Positions 42,314 to 50,184 of a stretch of 64,000 nt of DNA are shown one piece after another. A program made the position numbers and the translations under genes. Source of the DNA: Phenylobacterium sp. (GTDB lineage Bacteria; Pseudomonadota; Alphaproteobacteria; Caulobacterales; Caulobacteraceae). Within the stretch, counting starts at the first letter, position 1, and each line of letters begins with the position of its first letter. Under the pieces are notes generated by a model that did not search any database, was not told the DNA's origin, and was given only the letters and a program-made list of their open reading frames with translations. The stretch is from assembly GCA_004799545.1 (NCBI GenBank), contig SSMU01000008.1, positions 1-64,000 of the forward strand. The letters are read 5' to 3'.

Positions 42314-43183
42314 ATGACGCTCACCCTCCTGCAGGCCTGGCAGTCCGCCAAGAAGCGGCTGGAGGACGCCGGTCTCGCCGGCCCGGTGATCGACGCCCGC
42401 CTGCTGGTCGAGGCCGCCGCTGAGGCCACCCGCGCCGACATCGTCACCGATCCCCACCGGCCGCTGTCGCCGGCGCAGGAACAGACGCTCACAGACTACC
42501 TGTCCCGCCGCGAGCACCGCGAGCCGGTCAGCCAGATCCTCGGCCGCAAGGGGTTCTGGAAGATCATGCTCGGCGTGAACAGCCACGTCCTGACGCCGCG
42601 ACCCGATACCGAGACCGTGGTCGACGTGGCCCTGAAGGACTTTCCCGAGCACGCGGCCTGGTCGGTGCTCGACCTGGGCGTCGGGTCCGGCGCCATCCTG
42701 CTCTCGATCCTCGCCGAGCGCCCGGCGGCGCGCGGGCTGGGCGTCGATATTTCGCCGGAGGCGATCGCGGTGGCGCGCGACAACGCCGCGGGCCTGGGCC
42801 TGGCGTCCCGCGTCGCCCTGCTGCGCGGCGACTGGACCTCCGGCCTGGCGGAGGCGAACTTCGACCTGGTGGTGGCCAATCCGCCCTATATCGCCACCGA
42901 CATCATCGAGACCCTCGAGCCCGAGGTCAGCCGCTGGGAGCCGCGCCTGGCGCTGGACGGCGGCGCCGACGGGCTCGACGCCTACCGCACCCTGGCGCCG
43001 GAGATCCTGCGGGTCCTGAAGCCCGGCGGCCGCTTCGCCGTGGAGATCGGCTACGACCAGAAGGAGGCGGTCGAGGCCCTGTTCGGCGGCGCCGGCGCGG
43101 TCGAGGTGCGCACCGTCCGCGACCTCGCCGACCGCGACCGCGTTGTCGCGGGTGCGAAAAAGCCCTTGGAAAGTAAGGCCTGA
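42314..43183 (+). CDS. prmC: Peptide chain release factor N(5)-glutamine methyltransferase PrmC
   Basis: A 289-residue methyltransferase that modifies the GGQ glutamine of release factors RF1 and RF2. An N-terminal helical domain (~1-85) precedes the SAM core: VLDLGVGSGAILLSIL (~118-133), a D in VDISPEAIAVA and the NPPY motif (LVVANPPYIAT, ~195) that places the glutamine amide. It lies 2.4 kb downstream of prfA, its substrate gene, on the same strand, but with three other genes between them instead of the usual adjacent pair. Confidence 0.97.
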   Translation: MTLTLLQAWQSAKKRLEDAGLAGPVIDARLLVEAAAEATRADIVTDPHRPLSPAQEQTLTDYLSRREHREPVSQILGRKGFWKIMLGVNSHVLTPRPDTETVVDVALKDFPEHAAWSVLDLGVGSGAILLSILAERPAARGLGVDISPEAIAVARDNAAGLGLASRVALLRGDWTSGLAEANFDLVVANPPYIATDIIETLEPEVSRWEPRLALDGGADGLDAYRTLAPEILRVLKPGGRFAVEIGYDQKEAVEALFGGAGAVEVRTVRDLADRDRVVAGAKKPLESKA

Positions 43184-43433
43184 CTCGCTACGTAGAGTCT
43201 GTCTCCACCCAATCGTCGGCTTCAGGTCAAGTCGTCCGCCCCGGACGAACGAGACTCCCGGCAAGGCGCGACGCTTCTAAAAAAAGCCTCTCGCTGAACA
43301 GCTCAGGGCGGAAGACGGGGAACACCTAGCGTCTTCAACATCTGCCGGGCCATTTGCCCGATCCCGCTGAAGGCCAGGCGACCTCTCGCAAGGTCCGCTC
43401 GGGGAATGAGCCTAAGAACACGGTCGTAAAATA

Positions 43434-44522
43434 ATGAGAGATTTCAAGGGTATGAAGCGCCAGCGTGGGCGCAACCGCGGTGGCGGCAGCAGCGGCGGCG
43501 GGAAGCCGCAGCAGCAGAACGCCAACCGCGCGTTCGATTCCAACGGGCCGGAGGGCATCAAGGTCCGCGGCAACGCCCAGCACGTCTTCGAGAAGTACCA
43601 GCAGCTGGCGCGCGACGCCGGCTCGGCCGGCGACCGGGTGCTCGCCGAGAACTACCTGCAGCACGCCGAACACTATTTCCGCCTGCTCCGCGCCCTGCAG
43701 CCGCAGCGGCCGCCGAGCGAGATCCTCGGACGCGACCAGTTCGCCTCCGGCTACGACATCGACTTCGAGGACGAGACCACGCCGCAGGGCGTCGACGGTC
43801 CGGACGAGAGCGAGACCTCCGAGGAGTCCGGCGAGAACCGCGACCGCGGCGGCTGGCAGGACCGGCCCCGAGACGACCGTCAACGCGATGATCGCCAACG
43901 CGACGATCGGCCGAGGGACGAGCGTCCCAGAGACGACCGACCCAGGGACGATCGCCCCAGGGATGACCGGCCGCGCGATGACCGCCCCCGGGACGACCGT
44001 CCGCGCAACGACCGCGGCCGCGACCGCTGGCGCGACGAGCGCCCCAGAGATGATCGGCCCAGAGACGACAGGCCCAGAGATGACCGGCCGAGGGATGATC
44101 GTCCGCGCGAGGATCGCCCTCGCGACGATCGCCAACGCGACGACCGCGTCCGCGCCGACCGCGACGACCGGCCGAGGGATGACCGTCCGAGAGACGAGCG
44201 CCCCAGGGATGAGCGTCCCCGCGACGACCGTCCGCGCGGCGATCGTTTCGAGCGCCAGGACCGCAACAGCGGCGAGCGCGCCGAGCGCGATCCGCTCGCC
44301 GTGGTCGAACCTCAGGCCGCGGCCCCGCTCGGCGGCTCCCCGGTGCTGCGCGACTCCGACGGCGGCGAAAGCCACGCCCCGGCCTTCCTGCAGGCGCCCA
44401 CCCGTCGCGAGACCGCCAGCGAGGACGCCCCCGCCGCGCCCCGCCCCAAGCGCCGCCGCACCGTGCGCAGCGCCGACGGCGACCCGGCCGGTCCCGCCGC
44501 CAGCAAGACCGAAGAAGCTTAG
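43434..44522 (+). CDS. DUF4167 domain protein with RPRDD pentapeptide tract
   Basis: A 362-residue protein. The alphaproteobacterial DUF4167 domain is at residues ~7-100: basic RGRNRGGGSS, then FDSNGPEGIKVRGNAQHVFEKY, LARDAGSAGDRVLAENYLQHAEHY. Residues 144-270 are a pentapeptide tract (about 23 units, RPRDD consensus), and the last ~90 residues are low-complexity Arg/Pro/Ala. The highly basic, disordered composition suggests RNA or ribosome binding, but the family's role is not known to me. An ATG at 43452 is an alternative start. Upstream 250 bases carry two GANTC sites (GAGTC ~43193, GACTC ~43253). Confidence 0.88.
   Translation: MRDFKGMKRQRGRNRGGGSSGGGKPQQQNANRAFDSNGPEGIKVRGNAQHVFEKYQQLARDAGSAGDRVLAENYLQHAEHYFRLLRALQPQRPPSEILGRDQFASGYDIDFEDETTPQGVDGPDESETSEESGENRDRGGWQDRPRDDRQRDDRQRDDRPRDERPRDDRPRDDRPRDDRPRDDRPRDDRPRNDRGRDRWRDERPRDDRPRDDRPRDDRPRDDRPREDRPRDDRQRDDRVRADRDDRPRDDRPRDERPRDERPRDDRPRGDRFERQDRNSGERAERDPLAVVEPQAAAPLGGSPVLRDSDGGESHAPAFLQAPTRRETASEDAPAAPRPKRRRTVRSADGDPAGPAASKTEEA
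43863..44243 (+). repeat. Tandem 15-base coding repeat (RPRDD pentapeptides)
   Basis: About 23 fifteen-base units in frame encode RPRDD or close variants (RQRDD, RPRDE, RPRED, RPRND, RPRGD), interrupted twice (around GRDRWRDE and RVRADRDD). The bases vary mostly at third positions (CGxCCxxGxGACGAx), so the amino acids are better conserved than the DNA. This points to purifying selection on the peptide pattern. The tract is likely to vary in length between strains. Confidence 0.85.
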
Positions 44523-44526
44523 GCGT

Positions 44527-44554
44527 CCATCCCTCCTCTTCGGGGGAGGGATGG
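44527..44554. terminator. Hairpin between convergent genes
   Basis: CCATCCCTCC (44527-44536) pairs with GGAGGGATGG (44545-44554) over an 8-base loop. It occupies the 35 bases between the DUF4167 stop and the TonB receptor stop. No T-tract follows, so it is a possible bidirectional terminator rather than a certain one. Confidence 0.6.
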
Positions 44555-44557
44555 CCC

Positions 44558-46660
44558 TCAGAACGTCTTGCTGACGCCGGCGTAGACCCCGCGCCTGGGC
44601 CCGAACTGCGGCGCGCCGACGCCGATCCCGGTGCCGTCGCGGATCTCGTAGGTCTCGTCGAACAGGTTGATGATGTCGGCGCGGATCGTCAGCCCGCCGG
44701 CGAGGTTCAGCGCCTGCGACGCGCCCAGGTTCACCTGCACATAGGACGGCACCTTCGAGCCGTTCGGAACCTCGCCGTCGCGCCGCAGCCCCGAGCCGTA
44801 GATCAGGTCCGCCGAGATCCGGCCGCCGCCCTCCGTCTTGTAGGCCGCCCCCGCCGAGGCGGTGATCGTCTGGTCGTGGTCCAGGTAGATGAAGTGGTCC
44901 CGGATATAGGCCAGGTCGCCGGGATCGAAGTTGAACTGGCTGGAGATGATGTCCTCGCCCTTGGCCTGGCTGACCGCCAGGTTGGCGTAGGCGCTGAGCG
45001 GACCCCGGACGTAGTTGGCCGAGAACTCGACCCCCTTGGCGTAGCCCTTCGCATAGTTGAACGGCGTCAGGATGATCGGCGCGCCGAACTGGCCCTCGTC
45101 GATCAGGTTCCTGGCCTTCTTGTAATAGGCGTCGACGCCGAGCGTCAGGCCGGCCAGCTTCTGCTCCACGCCCAGGTCGAAATAGTTGTCGCGCTCGCTG
45201 AGCGGCAGGTCGTTCCGGGTCCCCGGCTGTTCGGCGCTGGTGCCGACGAACTTGGCGACGGCGGTGGAGGCGATCAGCTCGAACGGCGGCGGCGTGAAGT
45301 AGCGCGCGTAGCCGGCGTGCAAGGTCGTGCCATCCAGCGGCGTCCAGACCAGGTTCACCCGCGGCGAGAGCTGGTTCTCGCTGCGGAAGGCGTCGAGCTG
45401 GTCGAAGCGCAGGCCGTAGTTCAGCGTCAGGGTGTCGGCCAGCTTCCACTCGTCCTGCAGATAGGCGGAATAGGTCCAGGCGTTGGCCTTGCTGTTGTCG
45501 AGGATGGTGATCGGCCCCGCGCCCAGCTGGGCGCCGTTGTCGTCGACCTCGAAGACCTGCGAGTTGGTGTCGCTCGTCGTGCGGTCGGCGGAGATGATCA
45601 CGCCGCCACGGATCGTGTGGGCGTCGGAGAGCTTGTAGACACCCTCGATCTGGGTCCCCAACGACAGGTCGGTCTTCTTCGCCGCCTGGGCGATGCTGTT
45701 GAACAGCAGCTCGCCGGTGACATCCGGCGTGTAGGTCAGCTGCGAGGTGCGGGCGAACACCGACGCCTGGCCGGTGAATCGCTCGGTGCTGACCTGGTAG
45801 GCCCCGATCGCATAGCTGGTGGTCTCGCGCTGCCGCTGGTTCAGGTCCTGCGAGGCGAAATCGGTGACGCCGTTCACGCTAAAGCCAGCGTCGGGATGCA
45901 GGCCCGAGACGTTGGGGATCTGGAAGCTCTCCTGCGAGGTCCCGACGATGAACGAGACGCGGCTCTGGTCGTCGATGATGTGGTCGAAGTAGCCGAAGCC
46001 CTGGACCTGATCCGAATGGTCGTGGATCGGCGTGCCGCGCCCATCCGGGCTCTCGATGCCCACGTCCGTGCCAGTATAGCTCAGCGACCCGAAGGCGCTG
46101 TTGCGGCCCCAGGAGCCGCCGTACTCGACGGCCGGCTCGATCAGCCCATGGCTGCCGCCGTAGACCGAGGCCTCGCCCTCATCCTTGAAGCCGCTCTTGG
46201 TGGTGATGTTGATGATCCCGGCGGTGCGCAGGCCGTACTGGGCCGGCAGGGCGCCGGTGATCAGGTCGATGTTCGAGGCCAGCCTGGGCGACAGGGTCTG
46301 GCCGAACACTTGCAGCCCCTCGGGCAGGATGACGTTGTTCAGCCGGTACTGGATGTTGGCGTGGTCGCCGCGGATGTGCAGCTGGCCGAAACTGTCCTGC
46401 GCCGCGCCCGGGGCCTGCAGGATCACCTGGTTCAGCTGGGTGTTGGCGCCGGCCGGCAGGTTCTCGATGAAGGCCTGCGGCAGCACATAGCTGGTCGCCC
46501 CCAGCGCCGGCTCGACCGAGGAGCGGGCCGCATCGAGCCGCTGCGCCGTGACCACCACCTCGGAAACCTCGCCGGACGCCGGCGCCGTCTGCGCCGCGGC
46601 CGCGGTGGCGATCAAGGCGGCCGAGCCCACCGCGGCCAGGAGAAGGAAGGTCTGCGTCAT
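44558..46660 (-). CDS. TonB-dependent outer membrane receptor (probable zinc-regulated)
   Basis: A 700-residue receptor. The signal peptide ends near AAAQTAP; the TonB box is EVVVTAQR (~35-42); the plug domain (~50-160) contains LPAGANTQLNQVILQAPG, FGQLHIRGDHANIQYRLNNV and GLRTAGIINITTKSG; the 22-strand barrel ends in FGPRRGVYAGVSKTF, with the terminal aromatic residue. It takes up a substrate through the outer membrane using TonB. AGGAG precedes the ATG by six bases. The adjacent Zur-type regulator and the paired Zur-like boxes in its promoter point to zinc or a zinc chelate as cargo, similar to ZnuD/ZnuK. That assignment is inference. Confidence 0.95.
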   Translation of the reverse strand: MTQTFLLLAAVGSAALIATAAAAQTAPASGEVSEVVVTAQRLDAARSSVEPALGATSYVLPQAFIENLPAGANTQLNQVILQAPGAAQDSFGQLHIRGDHANIQYRLNNVILPEGLQVFGQTLSPRLASNIDLITGALPAQYGLRTAGIINITTKSGFKDEGEASVYGGSHGLIEPAVEYGGSWGRNSAFGSLSYTGTDVGIESPDGRGTPIHDHSDQVQGFGYFDHIIDDQSRVSFIVGTSQESFQIPNVSGLHPDAGFSVNGVTDFASQDLNQRQRETTSYAIGAYQVSTERFTGQASVFARTSQLTYTPDVTGELLFNSIAQAAKKTDLSLGTQIEGVYKLSDAHTIRGGVIISADRTTSDTNSQVFEVDDNGAQLGAGPITILDNSKANAWTYSAYLQDEWKLADTLTLNYGLRFDQLDAFRSENQLSPRVNLVWTPLDGTTLHAGYARYFTPPPFELIASTAVAKFVGTSAEQPGTRNDLPLSERDNYFDLGVEQKLAGLTLGVDAYYKKARNLIDEGQFGAPIILTPFNYAKGYAKGVEFSANYVRGPLSAYANLAVSQAKGEDIISSQFNFDPGDLAYIRDHFIYLDHDQTITASAGAAYKTEGGGRISADLIYGSGLRRDGEVPNGSKVPSYVQVNLGASQALNLAGGLTIRADIINLFDETYEIRDGTGIGVGAPQFGPRRGVYAGVSKTF

Positions 46661-46670
46661 CGCGGGCTCC

Positions 46671-46688
46671 TGGCCTTGACCAAGGCCA
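46671..46688 (-). promoter_or_regulatory. Hairpin beside the receptor ribosome site
   Basis: TGGCCTTG (46671-46678) and CAAGGCCA (46681-46688) form an 8-bp stem with a two-base spacer in the receptor's 5' leader. On the transcript its 3' arm runs into the AGGAG ribosome-binding site (46667-46671). It could modulate translation or mark the end of a leader. Evidence is structural only. Confidence 0.35.
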
Positions 46689-46692
46689 TTTC

Positions 46693-46726
46693 TGTTACAA
46701 CATAACAGTAGTGTTATGAAATAACA
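46693..46726. promoter_or_regulatory. Two Zur-box-like palindromes in a divergent promoter
   Basis: TGTTAC-AAC-ATAACA (46693-46707, one mismatch) and TGTTAT-GAA-ATAACA (46712-46726, perfect) are 15-bp dyads, 19 bases centre to centre. They match the GTTAT-N3-ATAAC pattern of alphaproteobacterial Zur sites. They lie between the TonB receptor start (33 bases away) and the Fur/Zur-type gene start (57 bases away), placed to repress both. The site next to the receptor carries the mismatch. Confidence 0.8.
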
Positions 46727-46782
46727 TAACGCGTCGTCAAGCCTGTTGCGGCGCAGGAAGAACGCGCGTTAGCTGAGGGCCC

Positions 46783-47268
46783 ATGCACACCGCGACGTGC
46801 GAGCACGACGACCACGATCATCCGGGCCTCACGGGTCAGGCCCTGCGCCGCGCCCTGGGCGCCGCGGAGCGCCGCTGCGCCGAGACCGACCAGCGGCTCA
46901 CCGCGCCCCGCCGCCGGGTGCTGGAGCTGCTGCTGGAAGGCGACGCCCCGCTCAAGGCCTATGACCTGATCGCCGCCTTCGGCGAGGCCGGCGCGCCCGC
47001 CAAGCCGCCCACCGTCTATCGCGCGCTGGAGTTCCTCGAACGCCTGGGCTTCGCCCACCGCATCGAGAGCCTCAACGCCTACGTCCCCTGCCGGCTGGAG
47101 GGCGACAGCCACCAAGCGGCCTTCCTGATCTGCGACTGCTGCGGCGCCGCCGAGGAGTTCGAACCGGACTTCACCGCCCAGCTCGCCGCCGCCAAGGGCG
47201 CTGGCTATGCGGTCGAGAGCATCACCCTCGAAGCCCGCGGCCTCTGCCCCGCCTGCCGCAAGGACTAG
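46783..47268 (+). CDS. zur: Fur family regulator, Zur type
   Basis: A 161-residue Fur-superfamily protein. The N-terminus is His/Asp-rich (EHDDHDHPG), a zinc-regulator trait. The winged helix is at ~40-90 (TAPRRRVLELLLEGDAPLKAYDLI, KPPTVYRALEFLERLG) and the structural zinc uses CxxC pairs CDCC (~117-120) and CPAC (~155-158). In zinc-replete cells Zur represses zinc-uptake genes. It diverges from the TonB receptor across two Zur-like boxes. The name Zur rests on the His-rich tail and boxes; Fur or Mur are less likely because iron-Fur boxes (GATAATGATAATC-like) are absent. GAGG precedes the ATG. Confidence 0.85.
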   Translation: MHTATCEHDDHDHPGLTGQALRRALGAAERRCAETDQRLTAPRRRVLELLLEGDAPLKAYDLIAAFGEAGAPAKPPTVYRALEFLERLGFAHRIESLNAYVPCRLEGDSHQAAFLICDCCGAAEEFEPDFTAQLAAAKGAGYAVESITLEARGLCPACRKD

Positions 47269-47277
47269 CTTCCAATT

Positions 47278-47413
47278 GCTCCCCCACAGGGGGAGCTGTC
47301 GCGAAGCGACTGAGGGGGTTTCCACTCAGAACGCCCAGCTCGCGAGCCCGCTGAGGAAACCCCCTCCGGTCCTTCGGACCACCTCCCCCTCTTCGCGCTG
47401 CGCGCTGGGGGAG
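47278..47413. repeat. Long intergenic palindromic element (nested hairpins)
   Basis: A 136-base non-coding element between zur and the aminotransferase gene. It contains, in order, GCTCCCCC/GGGGGAGC (47278-47296), GTCGC/GCGAC (47298-47310), the outer arms GAGGGGGTTTCC (47312-47323) and GGAAACCCCCTC (47355-47366), GGTCC/GGACC (47368-47380) and CTCCCCC/GGGGGAG (47383-47413). The right half is roughly the mirror image of the left. Elements of this type are dispersed in Caulobacterales genomes, from general knowledge. It probably folds as RNA and may act as a terminator or processing site. Confidence 0.8.
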
Positions 47414-47482
47414 GAACTTACCCCCGTTGCCCCCGGCTCTGCGGCGCCGCATGTTCCTGATCGTTGATCAGGGAGGCGCGCC

Positions 47483-48760
47483 ATGGACCGCACAAACAGC
47501 CGTGACCGGGCGCTGCGCGAGCGCGCCGAGGCCGTGATCCCCGGAGGCATGTACGGCCACCAGGCGGTGGGCCTGCTCCCCGACGACTATCCGCAGTTCT
47601 TCGAGAAGGGCGAGGGGGCCCACATCTGGGACGCCGATGGCCGGCGCTACCTGGACTTCATGTGCGCCTATGGCCCCAACCTGTTCGGCTACGCCAACCC
47701 GCAGGTCGACGCGGCTTACGTGCGCCAGCTGGGCCTCGGCGACACGCTCACCGGCCCCACCGCCCTGATGGTCGAGATGGCCGAGGCCATGGTCGCCCTG
47801 GTCAGCCACGCCCAGTGGGCGATGTTCTGCAAGAACGGCACCGACGCCACCTCCATGGCCCTGACCATCGCCCGCGCCCACACCCGGCGGAAGACCGTCA
47901 TCCGGGCCAAGGGCGCCTACCACGGCGCCGCCGCCTGGTGCACGCCCCGGCCGGCCGGCGTCATCGAGAGCGACCGCGCCCACCAGATCTTCTGCGACTA
48001 CAACGACCTGGCCTCCCTGGAGGACGCCGTCCGCCAGGCCGGCGACGACCTCGCCTGCATCTTCGCCGCCCCCTTCAAGCACGACGCCTTCATCGACCAG
48101 GCCGAGCCCGACCTGGCCTACGCCCGCCGCGTCCGCGAGGTCTGCGACCAGACCGGCGCCCTCTTGATCGTCGATGATGTCCGCGCGGGCCTGCGCCTCG
48201 CCCGCGACTGCTCCTGGTCGAAGATCGGCGTGCAGCCCGACCTCTCCACCTGGGGCAAGTGCATCGCCAACGGCCATCCGATCTCGGCGCTGCTGGGCTC
48301 CGACAAGGCGCGCAAGGCGGCGGCCGCCATCTACGCCACCGGGTCCTTCTGGTACCAGGCTGCGCCGATGGCCGCGGGGCTCGAGACGCTGCGGCTGGTG
48401 CGCGACACCGACTACCTTGAGCGGATCACAGCGCTGGGCCAGCGCCTGCGCGACGGCCTCGCCGAACGCGCCAAGGCGGCGGGCTTCAGCTTCCGCCAGA
48501 CCGGCCCCGTCACCATGCCCCTCTTCCTGTTCGACGACGACCCGGACCTCCGGAAGGGCTTCTGCTTCGCCTCCGAGATGCTGGCCCGCGGCGTCTACAC
48601 CCACCCCTGGCACAACATGTTCATGTGCGCGGCCCTGACCGAGCCGGACATCGATGGCGCGCTCGACGCCGCGGAGGGCGCCTTCGGGGTGCTGAAGCGT
48701 GAGGTCCGCGACCTGGCCCCGGTCGAGAAGCTGGCCTTCCTCTCCGCCGGAGCCCGTTGA
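47483..48760 (+). CDS. Class III PLP-dependent aminotransferase (glutamate-1-semialdehyde aminomutase-like)
   Basis: A 425-residue fold-type I PLP enzyme. The N-terminal GGMYGHQAVGLLPDDYPQF and the G-rich DFMCAYGPNLFGYANPQV segments match the class III family; the cofactor lysine is in TWGKCIANGHP (~255) and the Asp that binds the pyridine nitrogen is in LLIVDDVRAGLRL (usually DEV). It resembles glutamate-1-semialdehyde aminomutase but lacks confident hemL hallmarks, and hemL would normally lie in a haem context. It is therefore more likely a related aminotransferase. GGGAGG precedes the ATG. The amidase gene overlaps its stop by one base. Confidence 0.9.
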   Translation: MDRTNSRDRALRERAEAVIPGGMYGHQAVGLLPDDYPQFFEKGEGAHIWDADGRRYLDFMCAYGPNLFGYANPQVDAAYVRQLGLGDTLTGPTALMVEMAEAMVALVSHAQWAMFCKNGTDATSMALTIARAHTRRKTVIRAKGAYHGAAAWCTPRPAGVIESDRAHQIFCDYNDLASLEDAVRQAGDDLACIFAAPFKHDAFIDQAEPDLAYARRVREVCDQTGALLIVDDVRAGLRLARDCSWSKIGVQPDLSTWGKCIANGHPISALLGSDKARKAAAAIYATGSFWYQAAPMAAGLETLRLVRDTDYLERITALGQRLRDGLAERAKAAGFSFRQTGPVTMPLFLFDDDPDLRKGFCFASEMLARGVYTHPWHNMFMCAALTEPDIDGALDAAEGAFGVLKREVRDLAPVEKLAFLSAGAR

Positions 48761-50184
48761 TGGACGACTATTCCGACTTCGACGGCGTCGGCCTGGCCGA
48801 ACTGGTCCGCACCAAGGAGGTCACCCCGGCCGAACTGGTCGAGGCCGCCATCGCCTGCATCGAGCGGCACAACCCGACGCTGAACGCCGTGGTCTTCAAG
48901 GGTTACGACGACGCCCGCAAACAGGCGGCGGGCGAGCTGCCGGACGGCCCGTTCAAGGGGGTGCCCTTCCTGATCAAGGACCTCGCCATGCCGGTCGCCG
49001 GCTGGCCGCGCACCTCCGGCAGCCGGTTCGCCAAGGACGTCGTCGACACCGAGGACGGCGGCCTCACCGCCCGCTACCGCGCCTCCGGCGTCGTGCCGCT
49101 CGGCAAGACCAACACGCCGGAGTACGGCATCACCGGCACGACGGAGAGCGCCCTCCTGGGCCCCTGCCGCAACCCCTGGAACCCCGACCACATCGCCGGC
49201 GGCTCCTCCGGCGGCTCGGCCTCGGCGGTGGCGGCCGGCTTCGTGCCGATGGCCCACGCGTCGGACGGCCTGGGGTCGATCCGCATCCCCGCCGCCTGCT
49301 GCGGCCTGGTGGGGCTGAAGGTCACCCGCGACCGCAACCCGAACCTGCCCGACGGCTACGACTATGCGCTGGGCAATGTGGTCGACCACGTGGTCTCCCG
49401 CACGGTCCGCGACTCGGCCGCCATGCTCGACGCCACCGGCTGGCCGGAGCCCGGGTCTCCCTACCCGGCCCCGCCCAAGGCCCGGCCCTACATCGAGGAA
49501 GTCGGCGCCAAACCCGGGCGGCTGCGCATCGCCTGGTCGTCCGAGACCCCTAACGGCCGGCCCATCGACCCGGAGGTCCAGGCCGCCCTGGAGCGCACCG
49601 CGGACCTGTTGAAGGGCCTCGGCCACGAGGTGATCCCCCGCGGCCTCGGCATCGACTACCGCGCCCTCTACGCCTCCCGCGGCCCGGCCGGCGCGGCCAA
49701 CTTCGCGGCCGGCATGGCCCGGCTGATCGACCAGGTCGGCCACGAGCCGGAGCCGGGTGAGCTGGAGCCGCTCACCTGGGCCGCGCTGAAGGGCGGCCGC
49801 CGGCAGACCGGCGCCGACGTCATGCGCTCCCTGCAGGAGACCCGCATGCTGAACCGCCTGACGCTGGCGGCCTTCGAGGACATCGACGTCTACCTCTGCC
49901 CGGTGATGGCCGAGCCGCCGCCCGCGATCGGCTTCATCGATTCGGTGAACCTGGAGCCCCGGGAAGCCAGCCGCCGCCAGGGCCGCATCTTCCCCTTCAC
50001 CCCGCCGTTCAACTTCTCCGGCCAGCCCTCGATATCCCTGCCCCTCGAGCAGTCGGCGGCCGGCCTGCCGATCGGCATGATGTTCACCGCCAAGTACGCC
50101 GACGAGGCCACCCTCTTCCGGCTTTCCGCCCAGCTGGAGACCGAAGCGCCCTGGAAGGCCCGCCGGCCGCGGATCTGGGGCTGA
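48760..50184 (+). CDS. Amidase signature family enzyme
   Basis: A 474-residue amidase with the Ser-cisSer-Lys triad: K73 (FLIKDLAM), S149 (in GGSSGGSASAVAAGF) and the nucleophile S173 (GLGSIRIPAACCG). The family hydrolyses diverse amides, including the GatA subunit for Gln-tRNA; no gatB or gatC is near and the sequence reads as a general amidase. The start ATG shares a base with the aminotransferase stop (TGATG), and the DUF423 start does the same with its stop. The three genes form one operon, perhaps a catabolic route for an amino-amide or lactam. Confidence 0.93.
   Translation: MDDYSDFDGVGLAELVRTKEVTPAELVEAAIACIERHNPTLNAVVFKGYDDARKQAAGELPDGPFKGVPFLIKDLAMPVAGWPRTSGSRFAKDVVDTEDGGLTARYRASGVVPLGKTNTPEYGITGTTESALLGPCRNPWNPDHIAGGSSGGSASAVAAGFVPMAHASDGLGSIRIPAACCGLVGLKVTRDRNPNLPDGYDYALGNVVDHVVSRTVRDSAAMLDATGWPEPGSPYPAPPKARPYIEEVGAKPGRLRIAWSSETPNGRPIDPEVQAALERTADLLKGLGHEVIPRGLGIDYRALYASRGPAGAANFAAGMARLIDQVGHEPEPGELEPLTWAALKGGRRQTGADVMRSLQETRMLNRLTLAAFEDIDVYLCPVMAEPPPAIGFIDSVNLEPREASRRQGRIFPFTPPFNFSGQPSISLPLEQSAAGLPIGMMFTAKYADEATLFRLSAQLETEAPWKARRPRIWG

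Noticed and set aside
43863..44243. CRISPR-like direct repeats
   Set aside because: Units are 15 bases, contiguous and in frame, with no spacers, inside a long coding region.
44558..46660. Calling the TonB receptor an iron-siderophore receptor
   Set aside because: The divergent promoter carries Zur-like boxes and the regulator is of Zur type; no iron-Fur-type site is seen. Cargo remains unproven.
47483..48760. Naming the aminotransferase hemL
   Set aside because: It is a class III enzyme related to glutamate-1-semialdehyde aminomutase but carries VDDVRAG in place of the usual DEV motif and sits with an amidase, not haem genes.
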